DNA from: CAZEIW01 sp964512305
Lineage (GTDB): Bacteria; Pseudomonadota; Gammaproteobacteria; Burkholderiales; Burkholderiaceae_F
DNA length: 18,051 nucleotides
Direction: 5' to 3'
Assembly: GCA_964512305.1 (NCBI GenBank)
Contig: CAZEIW010000227.1
Span: forward strand, 1 to 18,051
Shown here: positions 6,513 through 13,843 of the stretch, in pieces
Layout of the letters: each line of letters begins with the position of its first letter
How positions within the stretch are numbered: the first letter of the stretch is position 1
The notes under the pieces: model-generated
The model's database searches: none
What the model was told of the DNA's origin: nothing
What the model saw: the letters and a program-made list of their open reading frames with translations, nothing else
Translations under genes and position numbers: made by a program

Positions 6513-8420
6513 ATGATCTCGATATCCCTGCCCGACGGCTCACACCGTTCCTTCGACCGCCCGGTCAGCGTGGCGGAGGTCGCCACGGCGATCGGCCCCG
6601 GGCTGGCGAAAGCCGCGCTGGCGGGCAAGGTCGATGGAAAACTGGTCGACACCTCGCACGTGATCGATCGCGACGCGGCGCTGTCGATCGTCGTCGATCG
6701 GGACCCCGAGGGCCTGGAGATCATCCGCCACTCGACGGCGCACCTGCTCGCCTACGCGGTGAAGGAACTTTTCCCCGACGCCCAGATCACGATCGGGCCG
6801 GTGATCGAAAACGGCTTCTACTACGATATCGCCTACCGGCGTCCTTTCACGCCGGAAGACCTGCAGGCGCTCGAGAAGAAGATGTCGGAACTTGCGGCGC
6901 GCAACGAGCCGGTGCAGCGCGAAGTGTGGCAGCGGGACGAGGCGATCCGCTTCTTCGAATCGATCGGCGAGCGCTACAAGGCCGAGATCATCGCCGCGAT
7001 CCCCGATGGCGAGGCGATCTCGCTATACCGCGAGGGCGGCTTCGTCGACCTGTGCGTGGGGCCGCACGTGCCGTCTACCGGGCGGCTGAAGGTCTTCAAG
7101 CTGATGAAGGTCGCCGGCGCCTACTGGCGCGGCGACAGCCGCAACGAGATGCTGCAGCGGATCTACGGCACGGCCTGGGCGAAGAAGGAGGAGCAGGACG
7201 CCTACCTGCACATGCTGGAAGAGGCGGAGAAACGCGACCATCGCAAGCTCGGGCGCGAGCTCGACCTGTTCCACATGCAGGACGAGGCCCCCGGCCTGAT
7301 CTTCTGGCACCCGCGCGGCTGGACCATCTGGCAGCAGGTCGAGCAGTACATGCGCCGCGTCTACCAGGACAACGGCTACCAGGAGGTGCGCGGCCCGCTG
7401 CTGCTCGACCGCAGCCTGTGGGAGAAGACGGGGCACTGGGACAACTTCCGCGAGAACATGTTCACGACCGAGTCGGAGAACCGGTACTACGCGCTGAAGC
7501 CGATGAACTGCCCCGGCCACATCCAGATCTACAAGTCGGACCTGCGGTCGTACCGCGACCTGCCGCTGCGCTACGGCGAGTTCGGCCAGTGCCACCGCAA
7601 TGAGGCATCGGGTGCCCTGCACGGCATCATGCGCGTGCGCGGATTCGTCCAGGACGACGGCCACATCTTCTGCACCGAGGATCAGATCCTCGACGAGTGT
7701 GTCGCCTATACCGCGCTGTTGCAGCGCGTTTACCGCGATTTCGGCTTCAGCGACATCGCGTACAAGGTCGCGACGCGTCCCGAGCCCCGCATCGGCAGCG
7801 ACGAGTCGTGGGATCGGGCCGAGCACGCGCTGATGGAGTCGCTGCGGCGCTCGGGTTGCAGCTTCCAGGTATCGCCAGGGGAGGGAGCCTTCTACGGCCC
7901 CAAGATCGAGTACCACCTGAAGGACTCGATCGGGCGCTCCTGGCAGTGCGGCACGATGCAGGTGGACTTCTCGATGCCGGGCCGGCTGGGCGCGGAGTAC
8001 GTTGCCGAGGACAACTCGCGCCGCGTGCCCGTGATGCTGCATCGCGCGATCCTGGGGTCGCTGGAGCGCTTCATCGGCATTCTGATCGAGCACCACGCGG
8101 GCGCGCTGCCGGTGTGGCTCGCACCGCAGCAGGCCGCCGTGGCCAGCATTACCGAGGCGCAGGCCGCGTACGCGCTGGATGTTGTGCAAAGCCTGAAAAA
8201 ACAAGGCCTTAGAGTTGATGCCGACTTGCGCAACGAGAAAATCGCCTATAAGATTCGCGGTCTTGCCCTGCAAAAGGTTCCCTACATCCTTGTGGTCGGG
8301 GATAAGGAGAAGCAGGGCGGAACGGTGGCCGTCCGGGCTCGCGGCGGCGTCGATCTGGGCGTGATGTCCGTCGACGCGTTTCGCGAGCGGCTGCAGCAGG
8401 AGATCGAACAGCGCCGCTGA
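6513..8420 (+). CDS. thrS: threonyl-tRNA synthetase
   Basis: ThrRS attaches threonine to tRNA-Thr and removes mischarged serine. The 635 residues follow the full-length bacterial plan: an N-terminal TGS domain (1-62); an editing domain with His73 and His77 (HSTAH) and Cys181 and His185 (DLCVGPH); the class II catalytic core with zinc ligands Cys333 (MNCPGH), His384 and His510; and a C-terminal anticodon-binding domain from about 535. The start is supported by GGAG at 6503-6506, six bases before the ATG. It is the first protein gene of the thrS-infC-rpmI-rplT-pheST-ihfA cluster. In E. coli, thrS is controlled by its own product binding a tRNA-like mRNA operator; I could not identify such an operator here but see a possible attenuator upstream. 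Confidence 0.97.
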   Translation: MISISLPDGSHRSFDRPVSVAEVATAIGPGLAKAALAGKVDGKLVDTSHVIDRDAALSIVVDRDPEGLEIIRHSTAHLLAYAVKELFPDAQITIGPVIENGFYYDIAYRRPFTPEDLQALEKKMSELAARNEPVQREVWQRDEAIRFFESIGERYKAEIIAAIPDGEAISLYREGGFVDLCVGPHVPSTGRLKVFKLMKVAGAYWRGDSRNEMLQRIYGTAWAKKEEQDAYLHMLEEAEKRDHRKLGRELDLFHMQDEAPGLIFWHPRGWTIWQQVEQYMRRVYQDNGYQEVRGPLLLDRSLWEKTGHWDNFRENMFTTESENRYYALKPMNCPGHIQIYKSDLRSYRDLPLRYGEFGQCHRNEASGALHGIMRVRGFVQDDGHIFCTEDQILDECVAYTALLQRVYRDFGFSDIAYKVATRPEPRIGSDESWDRAEHALMESLRRSGCSFQVSPGEGAFYGPKIEYHLKDSIGRSWQCGTMQVDFSMPGRLGAEYVAEDNSRRVPVMLHRAILGSLERFIGILIEHHAGALPVWLAPQQAAVASITEAQAAYALDVVQSLKKQGLRVDADLRNEKIAYKIRGLALQKVPYILVVGDKEKQGGTVAVRARGGVDLGVMSVDAFRERLQQEIEQRR

Positions 8421-8421
8421 T

Positions 8422-8445
8422 TGCGATCGTCGACGGACGATCGCA
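8422..8445 (+). repeat. perfect 10-bp hairpin just after thrS
   Basis: TGCGATCGTC (8422-8431) pairs perfectly with GACGATCGCA (8436-8445) around the four-base loop GACG. It starts two bases after the thrS stop codon. No T tract follows, so it is more likely an RNA-stabilising or processing hairpin than a terminator by itself. It precedes a second, T-tailed hairpin in the same spacer. Confidence 0.6.
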
Positions 8446-8461
8446 CGGCGGCGCCTTGACT

Positions 8462-8498
8462 CCGGCGGCATGCCGACCGCGTGCGGCCGGTTTTTCTT
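8462..8498 (+). terminator. terminator-like hairpin before infC
   Basis: Bases 8462-8466 pair with 8486-8490, and after a G/G mismatch 8468-8473 pairs with 8479-8484 (including one G-T), closing on the five-base loop CGACC. TTTTTCTT follows at 8491-8498. The structure ends just before the infC Shine-Dalgarno sequence at about 8506-8513. This has the form of an intrinsic terminator or attenuator dividing thrS from the infC-rpmI-rplT part of the cluster. Its efficiency cannot be judged from sequence. Confidence 0.6.
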
Positions 8499-8519
8499 AA
8501 CGTTTGGGAGAAGGCAACC

Positions 8520-9044
8520 ATCGCACAGGAACGCGCGCATCGCCTCAACGGAGAGATCACCGCGCCCGAAGTGCGCCTCGTCGGCGCAGAGGGCGAGCCG
8601 ATCGGCGTGGTGAAGACATCCGAGGCACTACGGATGGCCGAAGAAGCCGAGCTCGATCTGGTCGAGATAGCCCCGACCGCGGTACCGCCGGTCTGCCGCC
8701 TGATGGATTACGGGAAGTTCCGCTATCAGGAGCAGAAGAAGGCGCACGAAGCGAAGCTCAAGCAGCGGCAGATCCAGGTCAAGGAGATCAAGTTCCGTCC
8801 GGCCACCGACGAGAACGACTACCTGACCAAGGTCCGCAAGCTGACCGAGTTTCTCGAGGAAGGCGACAAGGCCAAGGTGACGATGCGGTTCCGCGGGCGC
8901 GAGATGGCGCACCAGGAACTGGGCCTGCGGGTGCTGGAGCGCGTGAAGGCCGACCTGGAAACGGTCAGCCAGGTCGAGGCGATGCCGAGGCTCGAAGGCC
9001 GGCAGATGGTGATGGTGCTCTCGCCCAAGAAGAAGAAGCCGTAA
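8520..9044 (+). CDS. infC: translation initiation factor IF-3, ATC start
   Basis: IF-3 binds the 30S subunit, prevents premature 50S joining and checks start codon and initiator tRNA. The 174 residues contain the N-terminal domain (RLNGEITAPEVRLV, then PPVCRLMDYGKF), the linker helix (QEQKKAHEAKLKQ) and the C-terminal domain (VKEIKFRP, then FLEEGDKAKVTMRFRGREMAHQ), ending in PKKKKP. The start I chose is the ATC at 8520: it follows the Shine-Dalgarno GGAGAAGG by five to seven bases and places the family sequence at the right distance. The only in-frame ATG candidate lies upstream of that ribosome site. IF-3 genes are known for AUU-type starts that IF-3 itself discriminates against, so autoregulation is likely. 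Confidence 0.93.
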   Translation: MAQERAHRLNGEITAPEVRLVGAEGEPIGVVKTSEALRMAEEAELDLVEIAPTAVPPVCRLMDYGKFRYQEQKKAHEAKLKQRQIQVKEIKFRPATDENDYLTKVRKLTEFLEEGDKAKVTMRFRGREMAHQELGLRVLERVKADLETVSQVEAMPRLEGRQMVMVLSPKKKKP

Positions 9045-9048
9045 AGCC

Positions 9049-9127
9049 GTCGGGTTCCGGCCCGACCGCAGCAGAATCGAAAGCGGCGCCGCCCAGCAGG
9101 CGACGCCGGGTTCGGCAACAAGTGCCG
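9049..9127 (+). promoter_or_regulatory. structured infC-rpmI spacer, candidate L20 operator
   Basis: Three consecutive hairpins fit in the 149-base spacer: 9049-9054 with 9061-9066 (6 bp); 9084-9093 with 9099-9108 (9 bp plus one mismatch, loop CAGCA); and 9113-9117 with 9123-9127 (5 bp). In E. coli, ribosomal protein L20 represses rpmI-rplT by binding a folded mRNA region upstream of rpmI. The position matches, but no match to the E. coli recognition sites was established, so the role is inferred. Confidence 0.3.
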
Positions 9128-9193
9128 CAGGCTCCCGAAGTTCCGACCCATGTCGGACGCCCGGCGGCATCGACAAAGCGTGAGAGGCAGAAC

Positions 9194-9391
9194 ATGCCGA
9201 AGATGAAGACCAAGAAGAGCGCCGCGAAGCGTTTCAAGATTCGCGCCGGCGGCTCGATCAAGCGCGGTCAGGCGTTCAAGCGTCACATCCTGACCAAGAA
9301 GACCACCAAGAGCAAGCGCCACCTGCGCGGCCCGGTTGCGATCCACGCGGCCGACGAGGCCTCGGTGCGGCGCATGCTTCCGTACGCCTGA
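9194..9391 (+). CDS. rpmI: 50S ribosomal protein L35
   Basis: L35 is a small basic protein of the large ribosomal subunit. The 65 residues begin MPKMKTKKSAAKRFK and continue with the characteristic GGSIKRG and HILTKKTTKSKRHLRG segments, matching the family in length and pattern. GAGAGGCAG at 9182-9190 serves as the ribosome site. The gene lies between infC and rplT, as in many bacteria, and is probably translated together with rplT, which starts 17 bases after its stop. Confidence 0.97.
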   Translation: MPKMKTKKSAAKRFKIRAGGSIKRGQAFKRHILTKKTTKSKRHLRGPVAIHAADEASVRRMLPYA

Positions 9392-9408
9392 CGAGGGAGG
9401 ACTGAACC

Positions 9409-9768
9409 ATGCCCCGCGTCAAACGTGGAGTCACGGCGCGCGCGCGCCACAAGAAGGTCCTGGCGGCGGCCAAGGGGTACACGCAGCGCCGCAGCAGCGT
9501 CTACCGCGTCGCCAAAGAAGCGGTGATGAAGGCCGGGCAGTACGCCTACCGCGACCGGCGCCAGCGCAAGCGCGTGTTCCGATCGCTGTGGATCGCCCGC
9601 ATCAACGCCGCGGTGCGCGAGCACGACCTGTCGTACAGCGCCTTCGTCAACGGCCTGCGCAAGGCCGCGATCGATCTCGACCGCAAGGTCCTGGCCGACA
9701 TGGCGGTGCTCGACAAGCCGGCGTTTGCGGCGATCGTCGAACGGGTCAAGACCAGCCTCGCAGGTTGA
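9409..9768 (+). CDS. rplT: 50S ribosomal protein L20
   Basis: L20 binds 23S rRNA early in 50S assembly and, in E. coli, represses its own operon. The 119 residues start MPRVKRGVTARARHKKVL and include GYTQRRSSVYRVAKEAVMKAG, YRDRRQRKRVFRSLWI and INAAVREH, all typical. The strong ribosome site GGGAGG is at 9395-9400. It is followed by two hairpins before pheS, the second T-tailed, so it may be the end of one transcript and the start of an attenuated one. Confidence 0.97.
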   Translation: MPRVKRGVTARARHKKVLAAAKGYTQRRSSVYRVAKEAVMKAGQYAYRDRRQRKRVFRSLWIARINAAVREHDLSYSAFVNGLRKAAIDLDRKVLADMAVLDKPAFAAIVERVKTSLAG

Positions 9769-9770
9769 CG

Positions 9771-9792
9771 CCGCGCGCCGTTCGGCGCGCGG
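9771..9792 (+). repeat. perfect 10-bp hairpin after rplT
   Basis: CCGCGCGCCG (9771-9780) and CGGCGCGCGG (9783-9792) are perfect inverted repeats separated by TT, in practice an 8- or 9-bp stem with a small loop. It lies three bases past the rplT stop. No T tract follows directly. It may protect the 3' end of the rpmI-rplT mRNA or act together with the T-tailed hairpin 15 bases downstream. Confidence 0.6.
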
Positions 9793-9806
9793 AACCGATG
9801 CAAGCC

Positions 9807-9836
9807 AGGGCCGGCCTTGACGGGGCGGCCCTTTTT
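9807..9836 (+). terminator. intrinsic terminator or attenuator before pheS
   Basis: AGGGCCG (9807-9813) pairs with CGGCCCT (9826-9832); after a G/G mismatch two further pairs close a six-base loop. Five T's follow at 9832-9836. It lies between rplT and pheS on the coding strand. In E. coli, pheST is controlled by attenuation at this same gene junction, with a Phe-rich leader peptide. The terminator is seen here, but no Phe-rich leader peptide was found. Confidence 0.6.
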
Positions 9837-9877
9837 GTGTGCGCAGCCACAAAATGGAACGGCTTCCTTCCTCGACC

Positions 9878-10900
9878 ATGGACGCACTCGACACCCTGAT
9901 CGCCGAGGCCCGCGCGGCGTTCGCGGCGGCATCCCAGCCGGCCGCGCTGGAGAACGAGAAGGCGCGCTTCCTCGGCAAGGGGGGCAGCGTCACCGAGCTG
10001 CTCAAGCAGCTGGGCAAGCTCGATCCCGACCAGCGCCGGGTGCAGGGCGCGCGGATCAACGCGGCCAAGGAGAGCATCGAGCTGCTGCTGGCGCAGCGGC
10101 GCGGCGAGCTGGCGCAGGCCGAGCTCGACGCCCGGCTGGCGGCCGAGGCGATCGACGTCACGCTGCCCGGCCGGGGCCGCAGTCCCGGCGGCATCCACCC
10201 GCTGATGCGCACCTGGATCCGGGTCGAGGAGATCTTCCGCTCGATCGGCTTCGACGTCGCCGACGGCCCCGAGATCGAGACCGACTGGTACAACTTCACC
10301 GCGCTGAACAGTCCGGAGAACCATCCGGCGCGCTCGATGCAGGACACCTTCTACGTCGACGCGCGCGACGCCGAAGGCCGCCTGCTGGTGTTGCGCCCGC
10401 ACACGTCGAACATGCAGGTTCGCTATGCGCGGCAGCACCGCCCGCCGATCAAGGTGATCGCGCCGGGCCGCACCTACCGCGTCGACGACGACGCGACGCA
10501 CTCGCCCATGTTCCATCAGGTCGAGGGACTGTGGATCGGCGAGGACATCAGCTTCGCCGCGCTCAAGGGCGTCTACACCGACTTCCTGCGCCGCTTCTTC
10601 GAGAGCGACGACCTGCGGGTCCGGTTCCGCCCGTCGTATTTCCCGTTCACGGAACCCTCGGCGGAGATCGACATGATGTTCACGAGCGGGCCGCGCAAGG
10701 GGCGGTGGCTCGAGATCTCGGGGGCGGGTCAGGTGCATCCGGGCGTCGTGCGCAACTTCGGCCTCGACCCGGAGCGGCACATCGGCTTCGCTTTCGGGTC
10801 GGGCCTGGAGCGGCTGACCATGCTCCGCTACGGCATCGACGACCTGCGGCTGTTCTTCGAAGGCGACCTGCGCTTTCTGCAGGCGTTCAACGTCCGATGA
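9878..10900 (+). CDS. pheS: phenylalanyl-tRNA synthetase alpha subunit
   Basis: PheS is the catalytic alpha subunit of the (alpha-beta)2 enzyme that charges tRNA-Phe. The 340-residue protein starts with an antiparallel coiled coil that contacts tRNA (about 1-90). The class II core follows, with GGIHPL, the GPEIETDWYNF segment, the motif 2 region (IAPGRTYRVDDDATHSPMF), FRPSYFPFTEPSAEID and the motif 3 region GFAFGSGLERLTMLRYG. I chose the ATG at 9878 (MDALDTLI) because it matches where the family begins; in-frame ATGs at 9839 and 9854 would add residues without family character. No strong ribosome site is seen for any of them. The pheT start follows after 37 bases. Confidence 0.96.
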   Translation: MDALDTLIAEARAAFAAASQPAALENEKARFLGKGGSVTELLKQLGKLDPDQRRVQGARINAAKESIELLLAQRRGELAQAELDARLAAEAIDVTLPGRGRSPGGIHPLMRTWIRVEEIFRSIGFDVADGPEIETDWYNFTALNSPENHPARSMQDTFYVDARDAEGRLLVLRPHTSNMQVRYARQHRPPIKVIAPGRTYRVDDDATHSPMFHQVEGLWIGEDISFAALKGVYTDFLRRFFESDDLRVRFRPSYFPFTEPSAEIDMMFTSGPRKGRWLEISGAGQVHPGVVRNFGLDPERHIGFAFGSGLERLTMLRYGIDDLRLFFEGDLRFLQAFNVR

Positions 10901-10937
10901 ACGGCGAACCACGGAACAAGGCGTTGGTGCCAGGCGT

Positions 10938-13418
10938 ATGAGACTTCCCCTCGAGTGGTTGCGCGAATTCGTCGAAACGGCGCTCGATCCCGACGCGCTC
11001 GCCGACGGCCTGACGATGGGCGGGCTCGAGGTCGAGGACAGCGTGCCTGTCGCGCCGCCGTTCTCGAACGTCCGCGTCGCCCGGCTCGTATCGGTCGAGC
11101 GGCACCCGAACGCGGACCGGCTGACGGTCTGCAAGGTCGATGCCGGCACCGGGAGCCTGCTGAACATCGTCTGCGGCGCGCCGAACGCTGCGGCCGGCAT
11201 CACGGTGCCGTGCGCATTGCCCGGCGCGGTTCTGCCGGGCGACCTGACGATCAAGGCGACCCGCATGCGTGGCGTGGCCTCGGAGGGCATGCTGTGCTCG
11301 GCGCGCGAGCTGGGGCTGTCGGATGATGCATCCGGCCTGCTCATCCTCGACCCGGCAACGCCGGTCGGGGCGGACCTGCGCGAGGCCCTGGGGCTCGACG
11401 ATGTCTGCTTCGAGATCAAGCTCACGCCCAATCGCGGCGACTGCCTCAGCGTGCTGGGGGTTGCGCGCGAGGTGGCCGCGCTGACCGGCGCGCCGCTGAA
11501 GTCCCCCACGTTCGCGCCGATGCGGTGCGACAGCGACGAGCGGTTGCCGGTGCGGATCGAAGCGCCGGATCTGTGCGGGCGCTTTTCGGGCCGCGTGATC
11601 CGCGGCGTCGATGCGCGCGCCGCGACCCCGGACTGGATGAAGCGGCGCCTGGAGCGCAGCGGACAGCGCCCGATCTCCGCGCTGGTCGACATCTCCAACT
11701 ACGTGATGCTCGAGCTCGGCCGGCCGACCCACGTCTTCGACCTCGACAAGGTGCATGCGCCGCTGACGGTCCGATGGGGGCGCCCGGGCGAACGGCTGGA
11801 GCTGCTCAATGGCCAGACGGTCGAGCTCGATCCCGCGGTCGGCGTGATCGCCGACGGGCGTGGGGTCGAATCGCTGGCCGGCATCATGGGCGGCGAGTCG
11901 ACCGCGGTTTCCCTCGACACGCGCAATGTCTACGTGGAAGCTGCGTTCTGGTGGCCGGAGGCGATCCAGGGGCGTTCGCGCCGCTTCAATTTCGCGACCG
12001 ACGCCGGGTACCGTTTCGAGCGCGGTGTCGACTTCGCCACGACGGTCGACCACATCGAGCGGATCACCCGGCTGATCGTCGACATTTGCGGCACGGCGGC
12101 GACCCGTGTCGGCCCGGTCGACGACAACGTGACGGGACTCCCGGCACGCGCGCCCGTGAGGTTGCGCCCCGCGCGGCTGCGCCGCGTGCTCGGCGGGCCC
12201 ATCGGCGACGATCGCATCGCGCAGTGCCTGCAGCGCCTCGGCCTGGCGCTCAGCCGCGAGCCCGAGGCGTTCGTCGTGACGCCGCCCAGCTTTCGCTTCG
12301 ACCTGCAGATCGAGGAGGACCTGATCGAGGAGGTGGCGCGCATCGACGGCTACCAGAACCTGCCGGCCGAGCCGCCACGGGTGCCCGCGACGATGCTCGA
12401 GCGACCGGAGGGCGAGCGCGACCCGCACGATCTGCGCCGCATCATGGCCGAGGCCGGCTTCCAGGAGCTGGTCAACTTCAGTTTTGTCGACCCCGAGTGG
12501 GAGGCGGACTTCGGTGCGGGGCCTGAAGACGCCCGGCTGATTCGGGTGGTCAATCCGATCGCGAACCAGTACGCGGTGATGCGTACCACGCTTCTGGGTG
12601 GCCTGGTTGCAGCGCTGCGCTACAACCTGAACCGGCAGGCCGCGCGGGTGCGCATGTTCGAGCTCGGGCGCGTGTACTGGCGGGAGCCAGGGGTTGCCGA
12701 CGGCGCGCTTGCGGTCGGGGGCATCGCGCAGCCGGTCCGGCTCGCGGCGCTGGCCTACGGCGCGGCCGACGACGAGCAGTGGGGCATCGCGTCGCGCCCG
12801 GTCGATTTCTTCGATCTCAAGGCGGACATCGAACGCCTTCTGCCTCCGCAGCGCGCGCGCTTCGTGCCTGCCGAGCATCCGGCGTTGCATCCCGGCCGCA
12901 GCGCCCGGATCGACCTCGACGGCCGAGCGATCGGGTGGCTTGGCGAGCTGCATCCGCGAGCGCTCGCCCGCTACGAGCTGCCAACCGCGCCGACCGTGTT
13001 CGAGCTCGACCTCGGGTCGTTGCTGAAAATCGATCTGCCGCAGCCCCGGCCGGTGCCGCGCTTCCCCGCGGTGGTGCGCGACATTGCGCTGTGGGTCGAC
13101 GCCGCGCTGCCGGCCCAGCGCGTGCTCGATGAGATCGACGCGCTGGCGCAACGGGACCCCCGCCTTTCCGCGCTGCGCGAGGTCAGGCTGTTCGACGTAT
13201 TTCGGCCGGACGGCGAGAATTCACGGCCAGACGGCGCAAATTCAAGAAAGTTCGCGGGAGCAAGCGCTAACGTGTTGTTAAATAAGGAGAAAAGTCTTGC
13301 CTTCCGGGTGGTTCTGCAAGATACTCAACGCTCGCTTGCCGACGCCGACGCCGATGCGGCCCGAGCTGCGATCGTCGATCACCTGACGACGCAACTGGGA
13401 GCCCGTGCGCGTCAATGA
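10938..13418 (+). CDS. pheT: phenylalanyl-tRNA synthetase beta subunit
   Basis: PheT is the large beta subunit of PheRS and carries the editing site for mischarged tyrosine and tRNA-binding domains. The 826 residues contain an N-terminal OB-fold tRNA-binding domain (about 39-150, with HPNADRLTVCKV), the B3/B4 editing domain (about 205-375), the B5 DNA-binding-like domain (from about 400), the inactive class II-like core (about 490-690) and a C-terminal ferredoxin-like anticodon-binding domain (about 705-826). It is somewhat longer than the E. coli protein. Part of the extra length is a loop in the last domain holding a tandem seven-residue repeat, RPDGENS RPDGANS, at residues 756-769, followed by an AT-richer stretch. 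The frame stays open throughout. The stop is six bases before the longest ihfA frame. Confidence 0.96.
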   Translation: MRLPLEWLREFVETALDPDALADGLTMGGLEVEDSVPVAPPFSNVRVARLVSVERHPNADRLTVCKVDAGTGSLLNIVCGAPNAAAGITVPCALPGAVLPGDLTIKATRMRGVASEGMLCSARELGLSDDASGLLILDPATPVGADLREALGLDDVCFEIKLTPNRGDCLSVLGVAREVAALTGAPLKSPTFAPMRCDSDERLPVRIEAPDLCGRFSGRVIRGVDARAATPDWMKRRLERSGQRPISALVDISNYVMLELGRPTHVFDLDKVHAPLTVRWGRPGERLELLNGQTVELDPAVGVIADGRGVESLAGIMGGESTAVSLDTRNVYVEAAFWWPEAIQGRSRRFNFATDAGYRFERGVDFATTVDHIERITRLIVDICGTAATRVGPVDDNVTGLPARAPVRLRPARLRRVLGGPIGDDRIAQCLQRLGLALSREPEAFVVTPPSFRFDLQIEEDLIEEVARIDGYQNLPAEPPRVPATMLERPEGERDPHDLRRIMAEAGFQELVNFSFVDPEWEADFGAGPEDARLIRVVNPIANQYAVMRTTLLGGLVAALRYNLNRQAARVRMFELGRVYWREPGVADGALAVGGIAQPVRLAALAYGAADDEQWGIASRPVDFFDLKADIERLLPPQRARFVPAEHPALHPGRSARIDLDGRAIGWLGELHPRALARYELPTAPTVFELDLGSLLKIDLPQPRPVPRFPAVVRDIALWVDAALPAQRVLDEIDALAQRDPRLSALREVRLFDVFRPDGENSRPDGANSRKFAGASANVLLNKEKSLAFRVVLQDTQRSLADADADAARAAIVDHLTTQLGARARQ
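13203..13244 (+). repeat. 21-bp tandem duplication inside pheT
   Basis: Two adjacent 21-base units, 13203-13223 and 13224-13244, differ at only a few positions and keep the reading frame. They encode RPDGENS and RPDGANS. The repeat lies between the conserved LFDVF and EKSLAFRV segments of the last PheT domain, in a loop that varies in length within the family. It is probably a slippage or duplication event tolerated in a surface loop. Confidence 0.8.
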
Positions 13419-13424
13419 CCCGCG

Positions 13425-13808
13425 ATGGATAACGACCAGACGATGACGGCGTTCAAGTTCCCCGAGCTTCCCCCGGCGGTTGCGCGAACGCGCGCTGACA
13501 CAGAGCGCGGCGGGCGCACGATGACCAAGGCCGAACTGGCCGACGCGCTGTTCGAGCGGCTGGGCCTGAACAAGCGGGAAGCCAAGGACATGGTCGACTG
13601 CTTCTTCGAGGAAATCTGCCTCGCCCTCGCGCGCGGCGAATCGGTCAAGCTCTCGGGCTTCGGCAACTTCCAGCTGCGCGACAAGCCGAAGCGCCCGGGG
13701 CGCAATCCGAAGACCGGCGAGGAAATCGCGATCACCGCGCGCCGGGTCGTCACCTTCCACGCCAGCCAGAAGCTCAAGGCGGCGGTCGCGCGCACCTCCG
13801 GGCGCTGA
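13425..13808 (+). CDS. ihfA: integration host factor subunit alpha
   Basis: IHF alpha pairs with IHF beta to bind specific sites and bend DNA sharply; it helps sigma-54 promoters, recombination and chromosome organisation. The conserved body begins TKAELADALFERLGL and includes VKLSGFGNFQLRDK, the DNA-contacting arm RPGRNPKTGEEI and the segment ARRVVTFHASQKLK. Starting at 13425 the protein has 127 residues with a 32-residue unconserved N-terminal extension, which I recall as common in Burkholderiales IHF alpha. A start at 13521 would give a 95-residue protein like that of E. coli. Neither has a strong ribosome site. The gene directly follows pheT, as in other proteobacteria, and is probably co-transcribed with it. 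Confidence 0.92.
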   Translation: MDNDQTMTAFKFPELPPAVARTRADTERGGRTMTKAELADALFERLGLNKREAKDMVDCFFEEICLALARGESVKLSGFGNFQLRDKPKRPGRNPKTGEEIAITARRVVTFHASQKLKAAVARTSGR

Positions 13809-13843
13809 GAGGACGCGCCCGCGCGGTCGAGACGGTTGCTCCG

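Noticed and set aside
9798..9899. Leader peptide for pheST attenuation
   Set aside because: The frame covers the terminator and overlaps pheS but has only two phenylalanine codons, no ribosome site, and does not resemble the Phe-run leader of E. coli.
13275..13303. ihfA promoter with TTGTTA as -35 inside pheT
   Set aside because: At 17 bases downstream the sequence is TGCCTT, which is not a -10 element; a partial IHF-like site nearby has two mismatches.
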